NCBI RefSeq assembly: GCF_014205075.1
Contig: NZ_JACHMU010000001.1
Coordinates: 2,852,001-2,916,000 of the forward strand
Reading direction: 5' to 3'
Length of the DNA: 64,000 nt
Source: Microbacterium ginsengiterrae
Lineage (GTDB): Bacteria; Actinomycetota; Actinomycetes; Actinomycetales; Microbacteriaceae
Of the stretch, positions 1 to 7,405 are shown piece after piece. How positions within the stretch are numbered: position 1 is the stretch's first letter; the number at the start of each line of letters is the position of its first letter. The translations under genes were made by a program, and so were the position numbers. Under the pieces are notes generated by a model that worked only from the letters and a program-made list of their open reading frames with translations, had not been told where the DNA came from and searched no databases.

Positions 1-1
1 C

Positions 2-718
2 TACGACCCGGCCTACGGCTACGAGGTCGCCCACATCGTGCAGGCCGGTATCGAGCGCATGTACGGCGGCAACCACCCGGATCCCGACGTCATGTACTAC
101 CTCACGGTCTACAACGAGCCCTTCAAGCAGCCCGCCGAGCCGGAGAACGTCGACGTCGAGGGCATCCTCAAGGGCATCCACCGCGTCTCCGAGGGCACCG
201 GCGAGGGCCCGCGCGTCCAGCTGCTCGCTTCCGGCGTCGGCGTGCCGTGGGCCGTCGAGGCCCAGGAGCTGCTGTCGAAGGACTGGGGCGTCTCCGCCGA
301 TGTCTGGTCCGTGACGAGCTGGAACGAGCTGCGCCGCGACGGCCTCGCCGCCGACGAGCACAACTTCCTGCACCCCGAGGAAGAGCCGCAGGTCGCGTAC
401 CTCACGCAGAAGCTGCAGTCGGCCGAAGGGCCGTTCATCGCGACGAGCGACTACATGCACGCGGTCCAGGACCAGATCCGTCAGTGGGTCCCGGGCGACT
501 ACTACACGCTCGGCGCCGACGGCTTCGGGTTCGCGGACACGCGTGCTGCGGCTCGCCGTTTCTTCAAGATCGACGGACCGTCCATGGTCGTTCGCGCGCT
601 GCAGGCGCTGGCCGACAAGGGCGCGGTCGAGCGCTCCGTGGTGGCGGAGGCCATCGCGAAGTACGACCTGCACAACGTCAACGCCGGCACGAGCGGAAAC
701 GCCGGCGGCGAGAGCTGA
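2..718 (+). CDS. aceE: Pyruvate dehydrogenase E1 component, C-terminal part (partial)
   Basis: This is the last 238 codons of a homodimeric pyruvate dehydrogenase E1. The enzyme decarboxylates pyruvate with thiamine diphosphate and passes the acetyl group to the E2 lipoyl domain. The reading frame is open from base 2, so the gene begins upstream of the window. The C-terminal transketolase-like domain is recognised by MYGGN, the YYLTVYNEP stretch and the typical tail YYTLGADGFGFADTR followed by AARRFF. It ends 7 bases before a PucR-type regulator and the fatty-acid synthase genes, the same order as Rv2241-Rv2245 in M. tuberculosis, so its product acetyl-CoA feeds the neighbouring pathway. The thiamine-binding half lies outside the window. 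Confidence 0.95.
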   Translation, partial: YDPAYGYEVAHIVQAGIERMYGGNHPDPDVMYYLTVYNEPFKQPAEPENVDVEGILKGIHRVSEGTGEGPRVQLLASGVGVPWAVEAQELLSKDWGVSADVWSVTSWNELRRDGLAADEHNFLHPEEEPQVAYLTQKLQSAEGPFIATSDYMHAVQDQIRQWVPGDYYTLGADGFGFADTRAAARRFFKIDGPSMVVRALQALADKGAVERSVVAEAIAKYDLHNVNAGTSGNAGGES

Positions 719-725
719 GCTGCAT

Positions 726-1943
726 GTGACCGCCTCGTCTCCCGCGTCGATGGACAAGGCCGCGACGCTCGCCTGGCTGCGCCGCATCTCTGGTGATCTC
801 GCGACCGCGACGATCCAACGGCTCGAGGAGACGCTGCCCTGGTACGCCGACATGCCACCGGCCCGCCGCTCTGCGGTCGGGCTGGTGGCACAGGCCGGCA
901 TCACGTCGTTCATCCAGTGGTTCGACGATCCGACGTCCACCCCGTGGATCGCGGCGGATATCTTCGCGGCGGCTCCGCGAGAGCTGCTGCGCAGCGTCAG
1001 CCTCACTCAGACGTTGCAGTTGATCCGCGTCACGGTCGAGATCACCGAGGAGCGCATCGCAGGTAAGGGCGAGATGCTCCGCGAAGCGATCCTGCTGTAC
1101 TCCCGCGACGTCGCCTTCGCGGCCGCGGATGTGTACGCACGCGCCGCGGAGGCTCGTGGACTCTGGGACGCGCGTCTTGAGGCGCTCGTAGTGGACTCGA
1201 TCCTCACCGGCGAAGCCGACGAGGAGCTGCCGAGCCGAATCGCGGCCCTCGGTTGGCACGGCCATGGCGAGGTGTGCGTTCTGGTCGGCACCACACCGCC
1301 GCAGTTCGACGTCGACCACGTGCGGCGCACGGCCCGCAAGCTCGCCGTCGACGTGCTCATCGGCGTTCAGGGGTCGCGTCTCGTCCTCGTCCTCGGACGC
1401 GCACGGGTCGCCGGGAAGGATGAGGAGCAGGAAGAACTCGCCTTCGAAGAGATCGCCGCCCGCCTCGAGCCGTCGTTCGGCCCCGGCTACGTCGTTCTCG
1501 GCCCGCCGGTCACTGCCCTGGTCGACGCCGGCCAGAGCGCACGCGCGGCCCTCGCCGGTTTCGCCGTGGCGCGCGCCTGGCGCACGGCTCCCCGGCCCGT
1601 CGAAGCGGACGACCTCCTCCCCGAGCGTGCGCTGGCCGGCGATCCGCTGGCGAAGCAGACCCTCATCGACCGGATCTATCGCCCTCTGCAGGCCCACTCG
1701 ACGGACCTGGTGACGACCCTGTGGAGCTATCTCGACAACGGCCGCTCCCTTGAGGCGACGGCCCGGGAACTCTTCGTGCACCCCAACACCGTGCGCTACC
1801 GCCTCAAGCGCGTCAGCGAGGTCATCGGGTGGGATGCGACCGGGCCGCGCGAGGCGCTGATCCTGCAGACCGCGCTCATCCTCGGTTCCATCGGGACGGC
1901 GGAGAGCGTGCGCCGGCGGCCGTCCGCTCGTCGCACGCGCTGA
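726..1943 (+). CDS. PucR/CdaR-type transcriptional regulator of fatty-acid synthesis (FasR-like)
   Basis: Predicted DNA-binding regulator of about 405 aa. The C-terminal part (EATARELFVHPNTVRYRLKR, then V and I) is the PucR-type helix-turn-helix. The middle resembles the GGDEF-like domain of the family, and the N-terminus (IQRLEETLPWYADMP) is a helical sensor region. A protein of this type sits between aceE and fabD in actinobacteria (Rv2242; FasR of Streptomyces coelicolor activates the fab operon). That position is the main reason for the FasR-like call. The start is uncertain: GTG at 726 follows a purine-rich GCGAGAG about 13 bases upstream, while ATG at 750 has no visible ribosome site. 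It could be cotranscribed with aceE, because the gap is only 7 bases. Confidence 0.85.
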   Translation: MTASSPASMDKAATLAWLRRISGDLATATIQRLEETLPWYADMPPARRSAVGLVAQAGITSFIQWFDDPTSTPWIAADIFAAAPRELLRSVSLTQTLQLIRVTVEITEERIAGKGEMLREAILLYSRDVAFAAADVYARAAEARGLWDARLEALVVDSILTGEADEELPSRIAALGWHGHGEVCVLVGTTPPQFDVDHVRRTARKLAVDVLIGVQGSRLVLVLGRARVAGKDEEQEELAFEEIAARLEPSFGPGYVVLGPPVTALVDAGQSARAALAGFAVARAWRTAPRPVEADDLLPERALAGDPLAKQTLIDRIYRPLQAHSTDLVTTLWSYLDNGRSLEATARELFVHPNTVRYRLKRVSEVIGWDATGPREALILQTALILGSIGTAESVRRRPSARRTR

Positions 1944-1963
1944 CCACCCTTCTGTACGCCACG

Positions 1964-1988
1964 CACAAACGATCTCCGGAATCTTGTG
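1964..1988. promoter_or_regulatory. Imperfect inverted repeat in the fabD promoter region (candidate regulator site)
   Basis: CACAA, 15 bases, then TTGTG, with an inner GAT/ATC pair. It lies 46-70 bases before the fabD start and just after the FasR-like gene. A site for that regulator is an inference from position and symmetry only. Confidence 0.25.
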
Positions 1989-2033
1989 AGGGTACGTCCA
2001 CCACATCCTCATGATCGTTGGCAGACTGGGGAG

Positions 2034-2972
2034 GTGATTGTCGTCGCCTGCCCCGGACAGGGCTCCCAGACTCCTGGTTTCCTCGCCCCTTGGCTCGAGC
2101 TCGACGGCGTGGCCGACAGCCTCGCCCTGTTCTCGGAAGCCGCCGAGGTCGATCTGATCGAGCACGGCACGACGTCGGACGCCGACACGATCCGCGACAC
2201 GCGCATCGCTCAGCCTCTGATCGTCGCCGCCTCCCTCATCGCCGCACAGGCCCTGCGTGCCCGCGCCGGGCGCGACGGGGACGGCGTCGCCGGTCACTCC
2301 GTCGGCGAGTTGGCCGCGATCGTGGGCGCGGGGGTCGTGTCCGCCGAGGAGGCCATGCGTCTCGTCGGCGTCCGCGGACGTGCCATGGCGGACGCCGCAG
2401 CGCAGGCGCCCACCGGCATGAGCGCTGTGCTCGGCGGTGATGAGGATGCCGTCCTCGCCCGTCTCGCGGAGCTCGAACTGACCCCGGCGAACTACAACGG
2501 CGGTGGCCAGATCGTCGCCGCAGGTGCGCTCACCGCTCTGTCGGCTCTTGCCGAGGCGCCGGCGAAGGGAACGAGGGTGATCCCGTTGCAGGTCGCCGGC
2601 GCGTTCCACACGTCCTACATGTCGTCGGCCGTCGACGCCCTCCGCGCCGCCGTCGCCGAGGCCGCGCCGAACGACCCCGCCATGACGCTGTGGACGAACC
2701 GGGACGGTTCCGTCGTCACCACCGGCGCGCAGGCGCTCGAGCTCATCACCGGCCAGGTGTCCTCTCCGGTGCGCTGGGATCTGTGCATGGCGTCCTTCGC
2801 CGAGGCCGGCATCACCGGCATGATCGAACTGGCCCCCGCAGGAGCGCTCACCGGACTCGCCAAGCGCGGTCTGCGCGGCACCCCCGTCGTCGCCGTGAAG
2901 ACCCCCGATGATCTCGACGCAGCGGCTGACCTGCTGCACGCAGCCGCCAGCGAGAGGAACGAGACGAAGTGA
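2034..2972 (+). CDS. fabD: Malonyl-CoA:ACP transacylase
   Basis: Loads malonate from malonyl-CoA onto acyl carrier protein, the first committed transfer of type II fatty-acid synthesis. The 312-aa protein has the N-terminal GQGSQ motif at residues 8-12, the nucleophile in GHSVGE (Ser89) and the family histidine in AGAFHT. GTG at 2034 is chosen because the protein then begins directly at the conserved IVVACPGQGSQ. A CAGACT hexamer ends 6 bases before it, suggesting a leaderless transcript. GGGGAG abuts the start and is too close to act as a normal ribosome site. The last four bases overlap the fabH start (GTGA), so the two are translationally coupled. Confidence 0.96.
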   Translation: MIVVACPGQGSQTPGFLAPWLELDGVADSLALFSEAAEVDLIEHGTTSDADTIRDTRIAQPLIVAASLIAAQALRARAGRDGDGVAGHSVGELAAIVGAGVVSAEEAMRLVGVRGRAMADAAAQAPTGMSAVLGGDEDAVLARLAELELTPANYNGGGQIVAAGALTALSALAEAPAKGTRVIPLQVAGAFHTSYMSSAVDALRAAVAEAAPNDPAMTLWTNRDGSVVTTGAQALELITGQVSSPVRWDLCMASFAEAGITGMIELAPAGALTGLAKRGLRGTPVVAVKTPDDLDAAADLLHAAASERNETK

Positions 2973-3970
2973 CCGCCACGCTCAAGCAGGCCACCGGGCC
3001 GCAGTACACCCGCATCCTCTCGTACGGTGCCGCGCGCGGCGAGAACGCGGTGCCCAACGACGATCTGGTCGGCCCCATCGACTCCAGCGACGAGTGGATC
3101 CGTCAGCGGACCGGCATCGTCACGCGCGTGCGCGCCGACAAGGGCACCGACGCGATCGACCTCGCCTCCGCCGCAGGCGCGGAGGCGATCGAGAAATCGG
3201 GCGTCGCGGCATCCGACGTCGATCTCGTCATCGTGGCGACCATCAGCAACCCGCGCCAGTCGCCCTCCGTCTCTGCGATCGTCGCCGACCGCGTCGGCGC
3301 CAACCCGGCCGCAGCCTACGACATGAACGCCGCCTGCGCGGGATACGCGTACGCGATCGCACAGGCCGACGCCCTCATCCGCGCGGGCGCTGCACGCTAC
3401 GCGCTGGTGATCGGCGCGGAGAAGCTCTCCGACGTCGTGGACCCGACCGACCGCAGCATCTCCTTCCTCCTCGGCGACGGCGCCGGCGCCGCGCTGATCG
3501 GACCGAGCGAGACGCCCGGCATCGCCCCCGCGGTGTGGGGCTCGGACGGCTCGAAGTCCGAGGTCGTCGCCATGAACGGCACGCTCACCCAGTTCCGCGA
3601 CGGCGAGGTGCCGTGGCCCACGCTGCGTCAGGAAGGCCCGACGGTCTTCCGCTGGGCGGTGTGGGAAATGGCCAAGGTCGCCCGCGAAGCCCTCGAGGTC
3701 GCCGGTGTCGAGGCATCCGATCTGGCCGCCTTCATCCCGCACCAGGCGAACATGCGCATCATCGATGAGTTCGCCAAGCAGCTGAAGCTGCCCGATTCCA
3801 CCGTGATCGCGCGCGACATCGAGACCACGGGCAACACCTCAGCCGCGTCGATCCCGCTCGCCAGCCACCGTCTCATGACCGAGCACCCCGAGCTGTCCGG
3901 TGGACTCGCCCTGCAGATCGGCTTCGGCGCCGGCCTCGTCTTCGCCGCGCAGGTCGTCGTCCTCCCCTGA
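2969..3970 (+). CDS. fabH: Beta-ketoacyl-ACP synthase III
   Basis: Condenses a starter acyl-CoA with malonyl-ACP to begin chain elongation. The 333-aa protein shows the full KAS III triad: Cys123 in NAACAGYAYA, His258 in IPHQANMR and Asn289 in TTGNTSAAS. Its length is normal for the family. The start is a GTG that overlaps the fabD stop. Actinobacterial FabH enzymes often prefer branched starters, but substrate preference cannot be read from this sequence. It sits second in fabD-fabH-acpP-fabF, the usual arrangement in Streptomyces and Microbacteriaceae. Confidence 0.96.
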   Translation: MTATLKQATGPQYTRILSYGAARGENAVPNDDLVGPIDSSDEWIRQRTGIVTRVRADKGTDAIDLASAAGAEAIEKSGVAASDVDLVIVATISNPRQSPSVSAIVADRVGANPAAAYDMNAACAGYAYAIAQADALIRAGAARYALVIGAEKLSDVVDPTDRSISFLLGDGAGAALIGPSETPGIAPAVWGSDGSKSEVVAMNGTLTQFRDGEVPWPTLRQEGPTVFRWAVWEMAKVAREALEVAGVEASDLAAFIPHQANMRIIDEFAKQLKLPDSTVIARDIETTGNTSAASIPLASHRLMTEHPELSGGLALQIGFGAGLVFAAQVVVLP

Positions 3971-3988
3971 ACCCCGCATGCCGTTCCC

Positions 3989-3994
3989 TAGACT
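3989..3994 (+). promoter_or_regulatory. -10 hexamer of an acpP promoter
   Basis: TAGACT in the 68-base gap between fabH and acpP. It would start transcription near 4001, leaving a leader of about 38 bases that carries AAGAGGA before acpP. No convincing -35 box is visible. Confidence 0.5.
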
Positions 3995-4038
3995 GGGCAA
4001 CGGTTCCGAACACAACCCGCAAGAAAGAGGAAAACCAC

Positions 4039-4287
4039 ATGGCTTTCACCAAGGATGAGGTCCTCGCCGGCCTCGCCGAGCTCATCACCGACGAGACCGG
4101 CATCGACAGCTCCGAAGTCGCGCTCGAGAAGTCCTTCACGGACGACCTCGACATCGACTCGATCTCGATGATGACCATCGTCGTCAACGCCGAGGAGAAG
4201 TTCGGCGTCACCATCCCCGACGACGAGGTCAAGAACCTGAAGACGGTCGCTGACGCGGTCAACTTCATCGTCGCAGGCCAGGCGTAA
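4039..4287 (+). CDS. acpP: Acyl carrier protein
   Basis: 82-aa acidic carrier of growing acyl chains. The phosphopantetheine attachment residue is Ser41 in DLDIDSISMM, the counterpart of the classical DSL motif. Length and the acidic helix II fit a fatty-acid ACP rather than a polyketide carrier. The ribosome site AAGAGGA lies about 8 bases before ATG. The gene has its own -10 box (3989) and is followed by a hairpin (4298), which would allow more ACP than synthase to be made. That stoichiometry is an inference. Confidence 0.96.
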   Translation: MAFTKDEVLAGLAELITDETGIDSSEVALEKSFTDDLDIDSISMMTIVVNAEEKFGVTIPDDEVKNLKTVADAVNFIVAGQA

Positions 4288-4297
4288 ACACCCTTGG

Positions 4298-4331
4298 GAT
4301 GCCACGCCCGCGGACCGCGGGGCGTGGCATC
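4298..4331 (+). terminator. GC-rich hairpin between acpP and fabF
   Basis: GATGCCACGCCC and GGGGCGTGGCATC pair in a stem with one bulge, 10 bases after the acpP stop. There is no long U-run. It may be a partial terminator or an mRNA-stabilising 3' structure inside the operon. Confidence 0.5.
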
Positions 4332-4394
4332 TCTGCATGACCCGCATCGAGATCGACTCGAGCTCCCGTCCCTCCCGACAAGGAACCACACGCA

Positions 4395-5630
4395 ATGACC
4401 AAGCGCATCGTCGTCACCGGTATCGGCGCCACCTCCGCCATCGGCGGCACAGCCCCTGAGAACTGGGCCAACCTGCTGGCAGGCATGTCCGGAGGACGTT
4501 CCCTCGAGCACGAGTGGGTCTCCGAACTGGAGCTCCCCGTCACCTTCGCCGCAGAAGCGATGGTGCGTCCCGAGGAGGTCCTCGCCCGTCCGGTCGCGAA
4601 GCGCCTCGACCCGTCGTCGCAGTTCGCCCTCATCGCGGCGATGGAGGCCTGGGCGGATGCCGGAGAGCCCGATGTCGACCCCGACCGGCTCGGTGTGGAC
4701 TTCGCCACCGGCATCGGCGGCGTCTGGACGCTGCTGGACGCCTGGGACACGCTGCGAGAGAAGGGCCCCCGGCGCGTCATGCCCATGACCGTGCCGATGC
4801 TCATGCCGAACTCGGCGGCCGGCAACATCTCCCTCCACTTCACGGCGCGCGCGTTCGCCCGCACCGTCGCCTCCGCGTGCGCGTCGAGCACCGAATCACT
4901 CGTCAACGCGTACGAGCACCTGCAGGCCGGGCTCGCCGACGTCGTCATCGCAGGAGGCACCGAATCGGCGATCCACCCGATCACCATCGCCTCGTTCGCA
5001 TCGATGCAGGCGCTCTCCCGGCGCAACGACGATCCTGCCACCGCGTCGCGTCCGTACTCCGCCGACCGTGACGGCTTCGTCATGGGTGAGGGCGCGGCCG
5101 TGCTCATCCTCGAGACCGAGGAGCACGCGAAGGCGCGCGGCGCGAAGATCTACGCTGAGCTCGTGGGTGGCGGCGTCACCGCCGACGCCTACCACATCAC
5201 CGCCAACGCTCCTGAGGGGGCCGCACGAGCGGTGCGAATGGCCCTGGACACCGCCGGTCGCACCCCCGACGACATCACGCACGTCAACGCCCACGCCACG
5301 TCGACCCCGGTGGGCGACCCGAACGAGTACGCCGCGCTGAAGGATGTCATCGGGGACCGCGTCCACGAGATCCCCGTGTCGGCCACGAAGGCATCGACCG
5401 GCCACCTCCTCGGCGGTACCGGCGCACTCGAGGCGATCTTCACCGTCCTCGCGATCCGCGACCGCGTCGCTCCCCCGACGATCAACATCAACACGCAGGA
5501 CCCCGAGATCCCGCTGCGCGTCTCCGGAGAGGCGCAGCCTCTGGGAGATGGCCCCCAGCTGGCGATCAGCAACTCGTTCGGGTTCGGCGGGCACAACGCC
5601 GTCGCCGCTTTCGCCGACTACGACGGCTGA
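4395..5630 (+). CDS. fabF: Beta-ketoacyl-ACP synthase II
   Basis: Elongating condensing enzyme of fatty-acid synthesis. The 411-aa protein has the KAS I/II catalytic Cys162 in ASACASSTES, a first histidine in NAHATSTPVGD and a second in ASTGHLLGGTGA. The C-terminal SNSFGFGGHN glycine-rich loop is intact. The ATG is preceded by AAGGA about 11 bases upstream. It is the last gene of the fab operon, with a hairpin at 5661. In mycobacteria the genes in this place are the KasA/KasB mycolate synthases. Nothing here indicates mycolate synthesis, so general FabF is the better call. Confidence 0.95.
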   Translation: MTKRIVVTGIGATSAIGGTAPENWANLLAGMSGGRSLEHEWVSELELPVTFAAEAMVRPEEVLARPVAKRLDPSSQFALIAAMEAWADAGEPDVDPDRLGVDFATGIGGVWTLLDAWDTLREKGPRRVMPMTVPMLMPNSAAGNISLHFTARAFARTVASACASSTESLVNAYEHLQAGLADVVIAGGTESAIHPITIASFASMQALSRRNDDPATASRPYSADRDGFVMGEGAAVLILETEEHAKARGAKIYAELVGGGVTADAYHITANAPEGAARAVRMALDTAGRTPDDITHVNAHATSTPVGDPNEYAALKDVIGDRVHEIPVSATKASTGHLLGGTGALEAIFTVLAIRDRVAPPTININTQDPEIPLRVSGEAQPLGDGPQLAISNSFGFGGHNAVAAFADYDG

Positions 5631-5660
5631 TCAACCGTTCGCAGCACGCGCCCGCTCATG

Positions 5661-5702
5661 ACGAAAGCCTCTCCCCGGATTCCTCCGAGGCGAGGCCTTC
5701 GT
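5661..5702. terminator. Hairpin between convergent fabF and DUF3145 gene
   Basis: ACGAAAGCCTC pairs with GAGGCCTTCGT with one mismatch. It lies 30 bases after the fabF stop and downstream of the opposing gene, so it could end both transcripts. Confidence 0.6.
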
Positions 5703-5789
5703 CGTACGGGGCGAGGATTCGTGTTCTCAGTCTCCGGGAGAGTCACCGGCTTCCGATACTGACGCCTCCCTACGCCCCGGGTCTTCGCG

Positions 5790-6293
5790 TCAGCCCACCT
5801 TGTGGAGCCACACGACGCTGGTGTCGTCGCTGGCGTGACGGAACGGTTCGAGCTCCTCATCCCAGGCGGAGCCGAGCGCGACATCGAGCTCGCGCTGAAG
5901 CTCGATCGCGCTGCCTGCAGCGATCTCCATGGCGTAGCGGATCCGGTCCTCGCCGATCACGATGTTCCCCGCTGCGTCGGTCTGAGCGTAGTGGATGCCG
6001 AGGTCGGGAGTGTGGAGCCACCGTCCGCCGTCGCTGCGCGGTGTCGGGTCCTCTGTCACTTCGAAACGCAGATGCTCCCAGCCGCGGATCGCGGTCGCGA
6101 GAGCAGCACCGGTGCCGACCGGACCGTCCCAGTAGAACTCGGCACGGCGGGCACCTTCGAGCACGGGCTGATCAGCCCAGTCGAAGTTCACCGCACGACC
6201 GATGGCGCGTCCCACCGCCCATTCGAGGTGCGGGCAGAGCGCGCGAGGTGCGGAGTGGATGTACACCACTCCGCGTGCGTAAGCCGTCGCCAT
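5790..6293 (-). CDS. DUF3145 family protein
   Basis: 167-aa soluble protein matching the actinobacterial DUF3145 family by overall sequence: N-terminal GVVYIHSAPRALCPHLEWA, a central AEFYWDGP, and a tail with RHASDDTSVVWLHKVG. Function is unknown. The family is nearly universal in actinobacteria, and the gene is often found beside the fatty-acid synthase operon, as here. That link is contextual only. The start ATG is preceded by GGAGAG on the minus strand. No signal peptide or membrane span is seen. Confidence 0.85.
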   Translation of the reverse strand: MATAYARGVVYIHSAPRALCPHLEWAVGRAIGRAVNFDWADQPVLEGARRAEFYWDGPVGTGAALATAIRGWEHLRFEVTEDPTPRSDGGRWLHTPDLGIHYAQTDAAGNIVIGEDRIRYAMEIAAGSAIELQRELDVALGSAWDEELEPFRHASDDTSVVWLHKVG

Positions 6294-6417
6294 GATCTCT
6301 CCGTTTCATCAGGTGCGTCTTCCCCTACGACCTGGTCCACGAGAGTGGCGTCTTTATGCGGTTATAGGGCGATTATCGCCCACGGGGAGGGAAATCACAA
6401 GCGTGTGATTCGACGAA

Positions 6418-6446
6418 GAAGCGCCCGGCCGGAGCCGGGGCGCTTC
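6418..6446 (-). terminator. Terminator hairpin of the oxygenase-like gene
   Basis: GAAGCGCCCGGC pairs with GCCGGGGCGCTTC with one bulged base, about 10 bases beyond the stop of the minus-strand gene. It is followed on that strand by TTCTTCGTCG. Confidence 0.7.
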
Positions 6447-6455
6447 CGTGTCGGC

Positions 6456-7241
6456 TCAGGCCTCGCTCATGGCCTGCTTGACCTGCTGACCCTTGGCTGC
6501 GTAGTACGCGGCGCGGGCCGCATCCTTGCGCGCCTGCTCGGCGTAGCCCGCCTCGAGGACCTCCTGCGGAACCTCGACGTTGGGAACGTCATCGGTGCCG
6601 TGGTACTTCTCGATGTAGGCGTCCAGCTCGGGTCCGGAGGTCCACGAGGTGATCAGGCAGTACCGCGGCTCGGTGCCGTTGTGGGTGGCCGCGTGCCACA
6701 GACGCTGCGTGTCGACGATCAGCTGCGCGCCGGCGGGCAGCGCGATGCGGTACTCGATGCTCGGGTCGGTGCGGTTCTCGCGCAGGACGAAGTAGCTGTC
6801 CTTGTCGTCGGTGAGGTTGAAGAATCCGCGCACCACCCAGCCGGTGCCGTCGGGGTTCAGTCGGTTGTTGTCATCCTGGTGCAGGTTGTACAGGCACTCA
6901 CCGTAAGGGGTCGGCTGCAGCTCGATGACGCGGCAGCGACCGACGTTGGCGCCGGGCTCCTGTGCACGGCGGGTCAGGTTGGGCGCCTTCTCCGTCTGCG
7001 ACGGGATCCAGACCCCGTCCTTGTCCGTGCGCGGCGGCTTGTGGTTCCAGAAGCCGTTGCACTCGATCTCGCCCTTGGCGCTCGCGAGCGGCGCGAACCG
7101 CGTGTCACCGGAGGACTTCCAGTCGTTGTACTCGAGGTCGAGCCATTCCTTGGGGTCGAGCTCCTGGTTGTAGCTGTCGAGGACGACGAAGCCCTTTTCC
7201 TCGAGTGCTGCGGACTTGATGTATCCCATGATCTGAGTCAT
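6456..7241 (-). CDS. 2-oxoglutarate/Fe(II)-dependent oxygenase-like protein
   Basis: 261-aa soluble protein. Residues 121-193 look like the iron site of the 2OG-Fe(II) oxygenase fold: His121 and Asp123 in LHQDDN, a distal His183 in RLWHAATHNG, and Arg193 ten residues later as the likely 2-oxoglutarate anchor. A double-stranded beta-helix pattern (GFFNLTDD, YRIALPAGAQLIVD) lies between. Substrate is unknown; I do not recognise a named family. The C-terminal 45 residues are a charged, alanine-rich helix. The start is supported by GAAAGGA 4 bases before ATG. A possible DtxR/IdeR-type iron box lies about 40 bases upstream (7278), so expression may respond to iron. It is a single-gene unit ended by the 6418 hairpin. 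Confidence 0.65.
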   Translation of the reverse strand: MTQIMGYIKSAALEEKGFVVLDSYNQELDPKEWLDLEYNDWKSSGDTRFAPLASAKGEIECNGFWNHKPPRTDKDGVWIPSQTEKAPNLTRRAQEPGANVGRCRVIELQPTPYGECLYNLHQDDNNRLNPDGTGWVVRGFFNLTDDKDSYFVLRENRTDPSIEYRIALPAGAQLIVDTQRLWHAATHNGTEPRYCLITSWTSGPELDAYIEKYHGTDDVPNVEVPQEVLEAGYAEQARKDAARAAYYAAKGQQVKQAMSEA

Positions 7242-7277
7242 GTCCTTTCATCGGGGGCCAGCACGTTTTAACAGGCC

Positions 7278-7296
7278 CTGATAAGGCAAGCCTAAC
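7278..7296 (-). promoter_or_regulatory. Possible DtxR/IdeR iron box upstream of the oxygenase-like gene
   Basis: On the minus strand this reads TTAGGCTTGCCTTATCAGG. By my count it matches 12 of 19 positions of the IdeR consensus, with a well-kept left half (TTAGG) and core GCCT and a poor right end. It lies 37-55 bases before the start codon, where it could cover a promoter. Confidence 0.4.
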
Positions 7297-7405
7297 AGCG
7301 GGCGGCACGCCGCCCCCTGGACGCGGCCGTGAGAAATCGCCCGGACTAGACTCGAACACGGCGGAGCGAGGGGTGCCGCCGATGTGAGGAGCAGAAGCGA
7401 ACACC

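Noticed and set aside
678..2939. 753-aa open frame on the minus strand across the regulator and fabD
   Set aside because: Arg/Gly/Asp-rich mirror of real genes on the plus strand; no motif and no ribosome site.
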